Positions 1 through 5,992 of a stretch of DNA of 5,992 bases are shown here, piece by piece. The notes below the pieces were generated by a model. It had not been told where the DNA came from. It saw only the letters and a list, made by a program, of their open reading frames with translations, and made no database searches. The position numbers were made by a program, and so were the translations under genes. Source of the DNA: Verrucomicrobiales bacterium (GTDB lineage: Bacteria > Verrucomicrobiota > Verrucomicrobiia > Verrucomicrobiales > Verrucomicrobiaceae). Location: positions 1 to 5,992 of the forward strand of contig DNXB01000276.1 of assembly GCA_003506995.1 (NCBI GenBank), written 5' to 3'. Numbering within the stretch: the first letter of the stretch is position 1; each line of letters begins with the position of its first letter.

Positions 1-1
1 C

Positions 2-115
2 AGCTATTTGCCGGATAGACTCTTAGAAACTAAGGACGGTGATTCAATTGATTGGATGGCATTAAAAAGACAAGAAGAGAAGCAACTTGATTCGGGGCAG
101 GCTGCAATTCCTTGA
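2..115 (+). CDS. 3' end of an unidentified protein-coding gene (partial)
   Basis: An open frame enters from the left edge and ends at TGA 113-115, giving 37 residues that begin SYLPDRLLETKDGDSIDW and finish DSGQAAIP. The peptide is hydrophilic and charged with no membrane segment, like a solvent-exposed C-terminal tail. The other two + frames look less gene-like; frame 1 stops at base 16. It lies 53 bases upstream of the GT9-like gene on the same strand, so it may be the preceding gene of the same glycan cluster, but no family can be recognised from so short a tail. Its base composition is clearly more A+T-rich than the downstream genes (by hand count about 43% G+C over the first 120 bases). 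It could also be a chance open frame. Confidence 0.45.
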   Translation, partial: SYLPDRLLETKDGDSIDWMALKRQEEKQLDSGQAAIP

Positions 116-168
116 CAGAATTTACTCGCGAAGCTCTCAACACAGTTATTCATCCACCTTGATACCTT

Positions 169-1341
169 GTGAAACGATTGCGCCTGACTAACAAGCTGTC
201 CCCAGGCGACGTGGTGATGCTCACGGCTGCCGTTCGTGATCTACATAAATGCCTGCCTGGCATATTCCAGACTGATGTGAGAACCAGCGCCGGTGCGATC
301 TGGGAACACAATCCTCAGATTGTGAGACTCGTGGAGGCAACTGATGTGCAGGAAATCCCCTGCGCTTATCCGCTGATCCACCGTAGCAACCGCTCTCCCT
401 TCCACTTCATTCACGGCTTCATTCAGGATCTCGGCGACAAACTGGGTGTGAAGATCGAACCGACGGAGTTCAAAGGGGATATTCACCTTTCCGAGGATGA
501 AAAGCGCTGGATGAGCCAGGTGCAGGAGATCACGAAGGTGCCGGTGCCGTTCTGGATCATCGGGGCCGGCGGCAAGTTTGATTTCACTGCCAAATGGTGG
601 CCTGCCGAACGCTATCAGCAGGTGGTGGATCATTTTGCGGGGCGCATTCTGTTTGTGCAGGTGGGGGAGAAACATCTTCACCACCCGGCATTGAATGGAG
701 TTCTGGATCTTCGAGGGAAGACCAACCTGCGCCAGATGATCCGCCTGATGCATCACGCGCAGGGCGTGCTGTGCCCGGTGACGCTGCACATGCATCTGGC
801 GGCGGCGGTGCCAGTGAGAAAGGGGATGCCAAAGAACCGACCCTGCGTGGTGGTGGCGGGCGGACGTGAGCCTGCCCAGTGGGAGGCCTACCCACATCAT
901 CAATACCTGCATCGCAATGGTGCGCTGCCCTGCTGTGACCAGGGCGGCTGCTGGAAAAGCCGCGTGGTGCCGCTGGGCGACAAAGACCCAAAGGATGACC
1001 CCGGCAAACTTTGCACGCATGTGGTGCATCTGCGTGATCCATCCCGGAGCTTTCGCCGCAAGTCCAACGAGCCGCTGCCATCCCATGCCCTGCCGGAAGC
1101 ACCCGGCCGCGTGGCAACGGACTACCTGCCCCAATGCCTGGACTTGGTGACGGTGGACGACGTGATCCGGGCAGTTGGACTGTACTTTGCCGGGGGAGTG
1201 GTGAAGTATCTTGATACGCAACAGGCAGAAGCGGCGAAGGCAGCCATCTTTCAGCAGAAGCCCGTAGAAGAGGCGGAAGTTGCTGACTCCACCTCTGTCA
1301 AAGCTGCCTGTGCCCAGAACTTGCAGATGGCATGCCCATGA
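169..1341 (+). CDS. Glycosyltransferase family 9 (heptosyltransferase-like) protein, variant with Cys-containing C-terminal part
   Basis: This is probably a cytoplasmic or inner-membrane-associated transferase that moves a sugar from a nucleotide-sugar donor onto a surface-glycan acceptor. The 390-residue protein has the two-domain GT-B pattern of ADP-heptose:LPS heptosyltransferases. The N-terminal loop is KLSPGDVVMLTAAVRDL (residues 9-25), close to the family's GD(x)hhhTP region. The start of the second domain is IIGAGGKFDFTAKWWPAERY (130-149). The donor-site helix region reads DLRGKTNLRQM (180-190) and then LCPVTLHMHLAAAV (201-214). In classical members this last segment is D(S/T)GxxHLAAA; here the acidic residue is replaced by the PVTLHMH context, so the donor may differ from ADP-heptose. 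After it comes an unusual stretch, CVVVAGGREPAQWEAYP (226-242), followed by cysteines C255, C256, C261, C282 and C323. The final 45 residues look like a low-complexity, Ala/Glu/Gln-rich tail. The GTG start at 169 is chosen because the conserved loop begins only a few residues in; no good ribosome binding site is visible. The downstream glycan gene starts 7 bases after the stop, suggesting one transcript. Family membership is fairly secure; donor and acceptor are unknown. Confidence 0.85.
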   Translation: MKRLRLTNKLSPGDVVMLTAAVRDLHKCLPGIFQTDVRTSAGAIWEHNPQIVRLVEATDVQEIPCAYPLIHRSNRSPFHFIHGFIQDLGDKLGVKIEPTEFKGDIHLSEDEKRWMSQVQEITKVPVPFWIIGAGGKFDFTAKWWPAERYQQVVDHFAGRILFVQVGEKHLHHPALNGVLDLRGKTNLRQMIRLMHHAQGVLCPVTLHMHLAAAVPVRKGMPKNRPCVVVAGGREPAQWEAYPHHQYLHRNGALPCCDQGGCWKSRVVPLGDKDPKDDPGKLCTHVVHLRDPSRSFRRKSNEPLPSHALPEAPGRVATDYLPQCLDLVTVDDVIRAVGLYFAGGVVKYLDTQQAEAAKAAIFQQKPVEEAEVADSTSVKAACAQNLQMACP

Positions 1342-1348
1342 GAATGTC

Positions 1349-3478
1349 ATGAATGCTGCCGCCCCCACCCAACCGGCCCCATACAACAAGTTCTGGGAGG
1401 AATCTCCCCGAATTCCCCCCATCGCTCGTTTCGTCTGGTTGGGCGGTCGGTTGCCCCGGTTTGTGGGTGAGTTTGTCGGGCGGTTCCGGCGGCTGCATCC
1501 GAACTGGGAGGTGGTGGTGCATCAGTCGGTGCCGCTGGATTTTCCGGAGCGCTGGCATCGGCACCTGCTTTCGCTGAAAAGCCACGCGAGCCGCTCGGAC
1601 TGGGTCCGGCTGTGGTTGATTCACCGGCTGGGCGGCTTCTATCTCGACACGGACCTGTGGGCGTTTCGTCCCTTCGACGAGCTGCGGCACTATCGGTTTC
1701 TGGCATTGGGCACGGGGAAAGGCTGGTCGAACAATGCTCTGTTTGCAGAAGCGGCCGGGGGACCGGTGGTGGCGGAACTGATCCGGCGGCTGGAGACACA
1801 TACCTTTGAACTCGGAAATCCCTTTTTCGTGGAGCCGAAATCGGGATGGCGATGGTCGAAATACTACAGCGCGGGACCGGCGCTGTTCACCATGGCGGGA
1901 CTGGAGCGTCCAGATTTGTTTCACCTATCCCCGGCGCACTGGTTTCAAGGTGTCCACAAAAAGGAGGTCCGGTTGGAATTGGTTCGGGCAAGCGATGCGG
2001 ATCTGCCGGCATTGTTAAAACGGTCGATGAGAATGCCGGACGGGGTATGGCCCTTCGGACTGCATTGCGGCAGTGAATCGGACCGGCTGGCATTTCCCGA
2101 CCCTGAAGGTGGATCGCCGCGCGCGCTGAAAAAAGCGACAGCCATTTTGAAGCGGCTGCCGCTCGGCCAGCGGCTGGATAGTGTGGTCGTTGGGGATCGG
2201 GATGGCACTCTGTCGGGCGAATGCCTCATCTACGCACCACGGCTGCATTTGACTATTGCTGCGAGCATGAACGACAGAGATCGAGTGGCAATGGCGACTC
2301 AGTTTGCGGCAGAGCGGAGAGTAATTTTGCCCGTTCATCCGGTGGAGGCATCGGGCGCGGTTCCCGACAACAGCATGGATGTGGTTTTCGTCGATTCACA
2401 TCCGGAAAGCGAATCCATGGAAACAACCCTCCAGCGGTGGTGGCCCAAGCTCAAACCGGGTGGTTGGTTGGGAGGAAGCGGAACCCGTGCCGAGGCGCAG
2501 CGATTTGCGGAAAGCCACGGCCATTGCGTGGAGAAGGACGAAGACGGCACCTGGTTCCTGCCGGTCTCATCGGACGACGTTCGTTTGCCAGTCACCAAAG
2601 CCATGAATGCACCAAGAAAAACCGCCCTTCTGACCTATCGCACGGGAAACATCGGCGACGATGTGCAGTCCTTGTCGTTGTCCCAGCCGCATCTGCTCGG
2701 GAAGCCGGATCTATGGATCGACCGGGATCAGTTTTCCGATTATGCGAACGCAGGGGAGGTCGATCTCGTGGCCAACGGTTTTTTCCTGTGCGCCAGCCGC
2801 TCGGGAAAACTCGCCTTTCCGCCGCCGCCCAACATCAGCACCCGCTATGTGGCGCTTTGCGCGTCAAACGTCCCCACCACCAAGGAAACCATCGCCCATT
2901 TTCGTGCCAGCGGACCGGTGGGGTGCCGGGATCTGCACTCGGTCAAATGGTGCAAAAACCGCGGGCTGGAGCACTATTTCGCCTCTTGCCCAAGCTGCCT
3001 GCTGGAAAGGGATTTCGACGCGCCGGGCAAGCCAGTGGCACCCTACGATCCCAATGGCCCGATTGTGCTGGTGGATGTGAATCCCAAAGACCTGCCGCCC
3101 TTTGGCGTTTCCAACCGGCCCTTTTTGTGTCTGACCAATCGAGTGCGGCCTGGAGATTATCGGGGAGCGGAGGCGCGGCTCACCGCGCTGCGTCGGCGGC
3201 TTCGCGTCCTGCGCTCGGCGGCTCTCGTCATCACGAATCGACTGCATGTGGCCATGCCCTGCGTGGGTCTGGGAGTCCCCGTGGTGATGGTGGAGGCAGA
3301 CAGCCTGGCTTTCCGCCTCTCGGCATTGCCACCGTGGTTGAAGATTCACCGCAAAGATGAACTGAGGAAGATCAACCTGAATCCGGCGCGGCATCATACC
3401 GACGATTTTCTCAATAATCGCGCGACGTGGCGCTCAATGGTGCGTGAGCGACTGGAGGCACGTCTGGCGCTGGGTTGA
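1349..3478 (+). CDS. Three-domain glycan enzyme: GT32-type glycosyltransferase + methyltransferase-like + polysaccharide pyruvyl transferase-like
   Basis: A 709-residue protein in one uninterrupted frame. Residues 22-245 match the GT32 / Gly_transf_sug (DXD sugar-binding) family: RFVWLGGRLP (27-36), SRSDWVRLWLIHRLGG (81-96), then the metal- and nucleotide-sugar-binding D100-T101-D102 in FYLDTDLWAF, a YYSAGPALFT segment (172-181) and a late histidine (H239). Residues about 276-405 resemble a class I methyltransferase of the Methyltransf_24 type: VVVGDRDGTLSG (279-290) in the place of SAM motif I, MDVVFVDSHPES (343-354) and WWPKLKPGGWLGG (364-376). Residues about 422-665 resemble polysaccharide pyruvyl transferases (CsaB/WcaK type): TYRTGNIGDDVQSLSLSQ (429-446), GPVGCRDLHSVKWC (522-535), CPSCLL (547-552) and LVITNRLHVAMPCVGLGVPV (626-645). 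No signal peptide or membrane span is seen, so it is likely cytoplasmic. It probably acts with the adjacent GT9-like enzyme on a surface polysaccharide. ATG 1349 is preferred over an in-frame TTG at 1280, because the TTG would overlap the upstream gene by 62 bases and add 23 residues outside any domain. The GT32 and pyruvyl-transferase assignments are strong; the middle module is weaker and may be non-catalytic. Confidence 0.85.
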   Translation: MNAAAPTQPAPYNKFWEESPRIPPIARFVWLGGRLPRFVGEFVGRFRRLHPNWEVVVHQSVPLDFPERWHRHLLSLKSHASRSDWVRLWLIHRLGGFYLDTDLWAFRPFDELRHYRFLALGTGKGWSNNALFAEAAGGPVVAELIRRLETHTFELGNPFFVEPKSGWRWSKYYSAGPALFTMAGLERPDLFHLSPAHWFQGVHKKEVRLELVRASDADLPALLKRSMRMPDGVWPFGLHCGSESDRLAFPDPEGGSPRALKKATAILKRLPLGQRLDSVVVGDRDGTLSGECLIYAPRLHLTIAASMNDRDRVAMATQFAAERRVILPVHPVEASGAVPDNSMDVVFVDSHPESESMETTLQRWWPKLKPGGWLGGSGTRAEAQRFAESHGHCVEKDEDGTWFLPVSSDDVRLPVTKAMNAPRKTALLTYRTGNIGDDVQSLSLSQPHLLGKPDLWIDRDQFSDYANAGEVDLVANGFFLCASRSGKLAFPPPPNISTRYVALCASNVPTTKETIAHFRASGPVGCRDLHSVKWCKNRGLEHYFASCPSCLLERDFDAPGKPVAPYDPNGPIVLVDVNPKDLPPFGVSNRPFLCLTNRVRPGDYRGAEARLTALRRRLRVLRSAALVITNRLHVAMPCVGLGVPVVMVEADSLAFRLSALPPWLKIHRKDELRKINLNPARHHTDDFLNNRATWRSMVRERLEARLALG

Positions 3479-3603
3479 TCCTGAAACCTGTGTGAGGAAA
3501 TGCTTTCGAGTTCTTCGGGCATGATGACACGCAGAACGACGATTTAAGCACCGTCTGGCAGTCGGATAGTGACGTTTCGGCGGCTAGCTGGGCCACAAGT
3601 GCC

Positions 3604-3632
3604 TTGCGCTCAACTTTCGCCCCCTCAATAAT
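3604..3632 (+). promoter_or_regulatory. Candidate sigma-70-type promoter for comM, giving a near-leaderless transcript
   Basis: TTGCGC (3604-3609) and AATAAT (3627-3632) are separated by 17 bases, the ideal spacing. The -10 element matches 5 of 6 consensus positions but the -35 only 3 of 6. A start site about 7 bases downstream would fall at about 3639, right at the comM ATG (3641). That would agree with the absence of a Shine-Dalgarno sequence there. This is pattern matching only, and a chance match is quite possible. Confidence 0.25.
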
Positions 3633-3640
3633 CGCGACAC

Positions 3641-5176
3641 ATGGTCGCCCGCACCTACTCTGCCACCCTCGTCGGCGTCAACGCCGTCGAAATCGAGATC
3701 GAGTCCCACGACGGTGGCGGCAACCCGAAGATGCTCATCGTCGGGCTGCCGGACGCCTCGGTGAAGGAAAGCCGCGAGCGCGTGACCGCCGCCATCCAGA
3801 GCAGCGGTTTCATGATGAACGACGGCGTCACCACGGTGAACCTCGCGCCAGCCGATTTCAAAAAAGAAGGCCCCGGCTTTGATCTGCCCATCGCCATCTC
3901 GCTCGTCGCGCATCGCTCGCGGATTCCCATCCCGGTGCTCAGCGAAACGGCCATGATCGGCGAGCTGGCGCTCAATGGTGAGCTGCGGCCTGTGCGCGGA
4001 CTTCTCGCCGTGGCGCTCGAAGCGCGTGCGAAGGGCCGCAAACGCCTCTTGGTGCCGAAACGCGCCGCCGTTGAGGCCAGCGTCGTCGCGGGGATCGACA
4101 TCATCGGCGTCGCCAATTTGCGCGAAGCCGTCGATTTCCTCAAAAGCGACCTCGAAATCGCCCCCGAACCCTGCCGGGCCGCCGAATTCTTCGCCGCCGC
4201 CTCGCATTACGACATCGACTTCTGCGACGTGAAAGGCCAGGGCGATGCCAAACGCGCCATCGAGGTCGCGGTGGCCGGTGGTCACAACATTTTGATGATT
4301 GGCCCGCCCGGCACCGGCAAGTCGATGATCGCCAAACGCATCGCCACCATCATGCCCGCGATGAGCGAGGAGGAGGCCATCGAAACGACGAAAATTCACT
4401 CTGCCGCCGGTCTGCTGACCGAATCAAACGCCTTCGTCGGCACACGTCCGTTTCGTTCGCCGCATCACACGATCAGCGACGCCGGTCTGCTCGGCGGCGG
4501 CAGCAATCCCGGCCCTGGCGAGGTCTCGCTCGCGCACAACGGCGTGCTGTTTCTCGATGAGCTGCCCGAGTTCCGCCGCAGCACGCTCGAAGTGCTGCGA
4601 CAGCCGCTCGAAGACGGCAAAGTCACCATTTCGCGTGCCGCAGGCACCGTGACCTTTCCCGCGCAGTTCATGCTCGTGGCGGCCATGAACCCCTGCCAGT
4701 GCGGATTCTACGGCGATCTCAAACGCGAGTGCCGTTGCAGCCCGCCGATGATCCAAAAATACCGTCAGCGCATCAGCGGTCCCTTGCTCGATCGCATCGA
4801 CCTCCACGTCGATGTGCCGCTGGTCGATTACAAGGCGCTCTCTTCCGCTGAAACTGGCGAATCATCGCAAGCCATCCGCGAGCGTGTCGAAACCGCGCGT
4901 GTTTTGCAGCGCGAGCGCTTTGCCAAACACGCGGGCGTTCACACCAACAGCGCCATGACGCCGCGCCTCATCAAAAAGCACTGCGAACTCGATGCCGCGG
5001 CCTCCGCGCAGCTAGAGCACGCCATGGGCCAGATGAACCTCAGCGCCCGCGCCCACGACCGCATCCTCAAAGTCGCCCGTACTCTCGCCGACCTCGGTGG
5101 AAGCGCTCACATCACTGAAAACCACATTTTCGAGGCCATCGGCTACCGCACGCTGGACCGGAACTTCTGGGCCTGA
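3641..5176 (+). CDS. comM: ComM/YifB-family Mg-chelatase-like AAA+ ATPase
   Basis: A 511-residue cytoplasmic ATPase of the usual length for the ComM/YifB family. In naturally transformable bacteria ComM is a hexameric helicase that drives branch migration when incoming single-stranded DNA is integrated; the family is also common in species not known to be transformable. Domains in order: an N-terminal Lon-protease-like ChlI fold (about 1-170) with the family signature IVGLPDASVKESRERV (33-48) and NLAPADFKKEGPGFDLPIAI (67-86); a central AAA+ module (about 190-390) with Walker A GPPGTGKS (221-228), Walker B VLFLDE (302-307) and sensor-1 N350; and a C-terminal Mg_chelatase_C domain (about 410-508) with NLSARAHDRILKVARTLADL (466-485), where R470 or R474 would serve as sensor 2. 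Four cysteines (C352, C354, C364, C366) form the family's conserved CxCG...CxC loop, a likely metal site. LLDRID (382-387) carries the conserved arginine. All catalytic motifs are intact. ATG 3641 places the YSATLVGV segment at residue 6, as in relatives. There is no obvious ribosome binding site. Codons are strongly C-ending, unlike both neighbours, which points to an older, well-adapted core gene. Confidence 0.96.
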   Translation: MVARTYSATLVGVNAVEIEIESHDGGGNPKMLIVGLPDASVKESRERVTAAIQSSGFMMNDGVTTVNLAPADFKKEGPGFDLPIAISLVAHRSRIPIPVLSETAMIGELALNGELRPVRGLLAVALEARAKGRKRLLVPKRAAVEASVVAGIDIIGVANLREAVDFLKSDLEIAPEPCRAAEFFAAASHYDIDFCDVKGQGDAKRAIEVAVAGGHNILMIGPPGTGKSMIAKRIATIMPAMSEEEAIETTKIHSAAGLLTESNAFVGTRPFRSPHHTISDAGLLGGGSNPGPGEVSLAHNGVLFLDELPEFRRSTLEVLRQPLEDGKVTISRAAGTVTFPAQFMLVAAMNPCQCGFYGDLKRECRCSPPMIQKYRQRISGPLLDRIDLHVDVPLVDYKALSSAETGESSQAIRERVETARVLQRERFAKHAGVHTNSAMTPRLIKKHCELDAAASAQLEHAMGQMNLSARAHDRILKVARTLADLGGSAHITENHIFEAIGYRTLDRNFWA

Positions 5177-5190
5177 CTCATTCATCTTTT

Positions 5191-5992
5191 ATGTCTGCCA
5201 CATCTGCTGATTCACCCGCTGCTGGTGCCGCCAAAACGGGCATTGGTTCCCAGGTCAAATTCAAGGCCGGCTTTCCAGGAGCCTTGAGCGCGGAGGAGAT
5301 CAATGCCTTGGAACAAGCGGCGATCCTCGAGCGGCGGAAGATGCTCACCGGCGCGGAGAGTGAAGGCGTGTTGAAGGATGTGAGCGGGCTGGCATTTTCC
5401 GGCGGCGGGATTCGTTCGGCGACGTTCTGCCTGGGCATCGCGCAGGTGCTGCAAAGGCGGAAACTGCTGCACCAGTTTGATTATCTCTCCACCGTGTCCG
5501 GGGGCGGCTACTTCGGCAGCTTTTTGAGCTGCTATCTCGGCACGGGCGGCCCGGTGAAGGAGGAACTGTCGAATGATCCCCCGCCGGAGCGCATGAAGAA
5601 ACGTTTTGAAGAAGCCTTCGCCGCCCAGAACGGCCGTGAATCGACCGCGATCCGCCATTTGCGCAACAACAGCCGCTACCTGCTCAACGGCGGCCTGTGG
5701 GGCAGGCTGGCGGTTGCCGGGCAGTTGATGGCAGGCGTGATTTTCAACGTGATGCTGGTGCTGCCGCTGACGCTGCTGGCCGCGCTGGTGATGAAGGTGC
5801 TGGAGGCGCGTGGCTATTTTGGCAAGGCCGTGTGGCTGGTGGATGAGCCGAAGGAATTGCTCACAGGCTTGCGCAACATGGAGGCGATGTTTGGCGGCAT
5901 GTTCAGCCTGCCAGGACTGCCCACCGTGGGAAGTCTCGTGGCATTGGGGGAATCCATCGAGGCCGCGTGGTTTCCGGGCTGGCAGACGCCGG
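5191..5992 (+). CDS. Patatin-like phospholipase with internal membrane segment, 5' part only
   Basis: The open frame starts at ATG 5191 and runs off the window after 267 codons, so the 3' part is missing. Patatin-like proteins are serine-aspartate lipid acyl hydrolases. The N-terminal half of the fold is clear: the oxyanion-hole glycine loop is LAFSGGGIRSATFCLGIAQV (67-86) and the nucleophile elbow is DYLSTVSGGGYFGSFL (97-112), with S103 as the predicted nucleophile. The catalytic aspartate (DGG/DGA motif) is not yet reached. A basic segment RHLRNNSRYLLNGGLWG (155-171) follows, as seen in long bacterial patatins, and then a hydrophobic stretch of nearly 30 residues (about 173-201, VAGQLMAGVIFNVMLVLPL and onward) that is very likely a membrane span. 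The first 60 residues are Ala/Ser-rich then charged, with no signal peptide. It starts 14 bases after comM; an in-frame upstream ATG is absent and no Shine-Dalgarno site is visible. Leucine codons are mainly CTG and TTG, unlike comM. The family call is strong; substrate and cellular role are unknown. Confidence 0.9.
   Translation, partial: MSATSADSPAAGAAKTGIGSQVKFKAGFPGALSAEEINALEQAAILERRKMLTGAESEGVLKDVSGLAFSGGGIRSATFCLGIAQVLQRRKLLHQFDYLSTVSGGGYFGSFLSCYLGTGGPVKEELSNDPPPERMKKRFEEAFAAQNGRESTAIRHLRNNSRYLLNGGLWGRLAVAGQLMAGVIFNVMLVLPLTLLAALVMKVLEARGYFGKAVWLVDEPKELLTGLRNMEAMFGGMFSLPGLPTVGSLVALGESIEAAWFPGWQTP

Noticed and set aside
112..117. Perfect TTGACA -35-like hexamer upstream of the GT9-like gene
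   Set aside because: At 15-19 bases downstream there is no acceptable -10 element (the 17-base position reads TCTCAA), and the hexamer overlaps the stop codon of the upstream frame, so a promoter cannot be supported.
1280..1348. TTG-initiated N-terminal extension of the three-domain protein
   Set aside because: It would overlap the GT9-like gene by 62 bases and adds 23 residues unrelated to the GT32 domain; ATG 1349, 7 bases after the upstream stop, is the simpler start.
2221..3360. 379-codon + strand open frame inside the three-domain gene
   Set aside because: It is an out-of-frame shadow rich in Arg/Gly/Ser; the other frame carries the methyltransferase-like and pyruvyl-transferase-like motifs.
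3510..3537. GTTCT...AGAAC inverted repeat as a terminator after the glycan genes
   Set aside because: The stem is only 5 bp with an 18-base loop and no following T tract, so it does not resemble an intrinsic terminator.
3500..3547. 15-codon + strand open frame (MLSSSSGMMTRRTTI) preceded by AGGAA
   Set aside because: The purine run abuts the ATG with no spacing, and the peptide is low-complexity and too short to distinguish from chance.
3411..3596. 61-codon minus-strand open frame spanning the gap before comM
   Set aside because: No recognisable motif, it overlaps the end of the three-domain gene, and its composition gives no coding signal. A relic of a lost gene is possible but not supportable.
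3584..4399. 271-codon minus-strand open frame across the start of comM
   Set aside because: It is the antisense shadow of comM: the + strand protein has every ComM family motif, while the minus frame is Asp/Gly/Ala/His-rich with no recognisable domain.

Overview
The window carries five coding regions, all on the + strand. The 5' edge holds the last codons of an unidentified gene (2-115). Next come two tightly spaced surface-glycan genes: a variant family-9 (heptosyltransferase-like) glycosyltransferase (169-1341) and a 709-residue three-part protein (1349-3478). After a 162-base gap lies a comM/yifB-type Mg-chelatase-like AAA+ ATPase (3641-5176). The right edge holds the first 267 codons of a membrane-associated patatin-like lipase (5191-5992), cut off by the window end.

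Organism: the coding sequence is G+C-rich, clear Shine-Dalgarno sites are missing before most genes, and the mix is a GT9 variant with a cysteine-containing C-terminal part, a multi-domain glycan enzyme and a large patatin with membrane segments. Together these fit a bacterium of the Planctomycetota/Verrucomicrobiota group, with Verrucomicrobiota my first guess. This is inference from protein flavour only; there is no rRNA or phylogenetic marker here that I can compare.

How the genes fit together: the GT9-like gene and the three-part gene are 7 bases apart and are probably co-transcribed. Both point to assembly or modification of a cell-surface or secreted polysaccharide. One would add a sugar from a nucleotide-sugar donor. 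The other carries a GT32-type sugar transferase, a methyltransferase-like module and a polysaccharide pyruvyl transferase-like module in one chain. comM is a conserved DNA-processing gene with no obvious link to glycans and has its own candidate promoter. The patatin gene starts 14 bases after comM, but its codon choice differs from comM and no functional link is visible.

The most noteworthy item is the GT32 + methyltransferase-like + pyruvyl-transferase-like fusion. I saw no mobile element, CRISPR array, tRNA, rRNA or convincing terminator.
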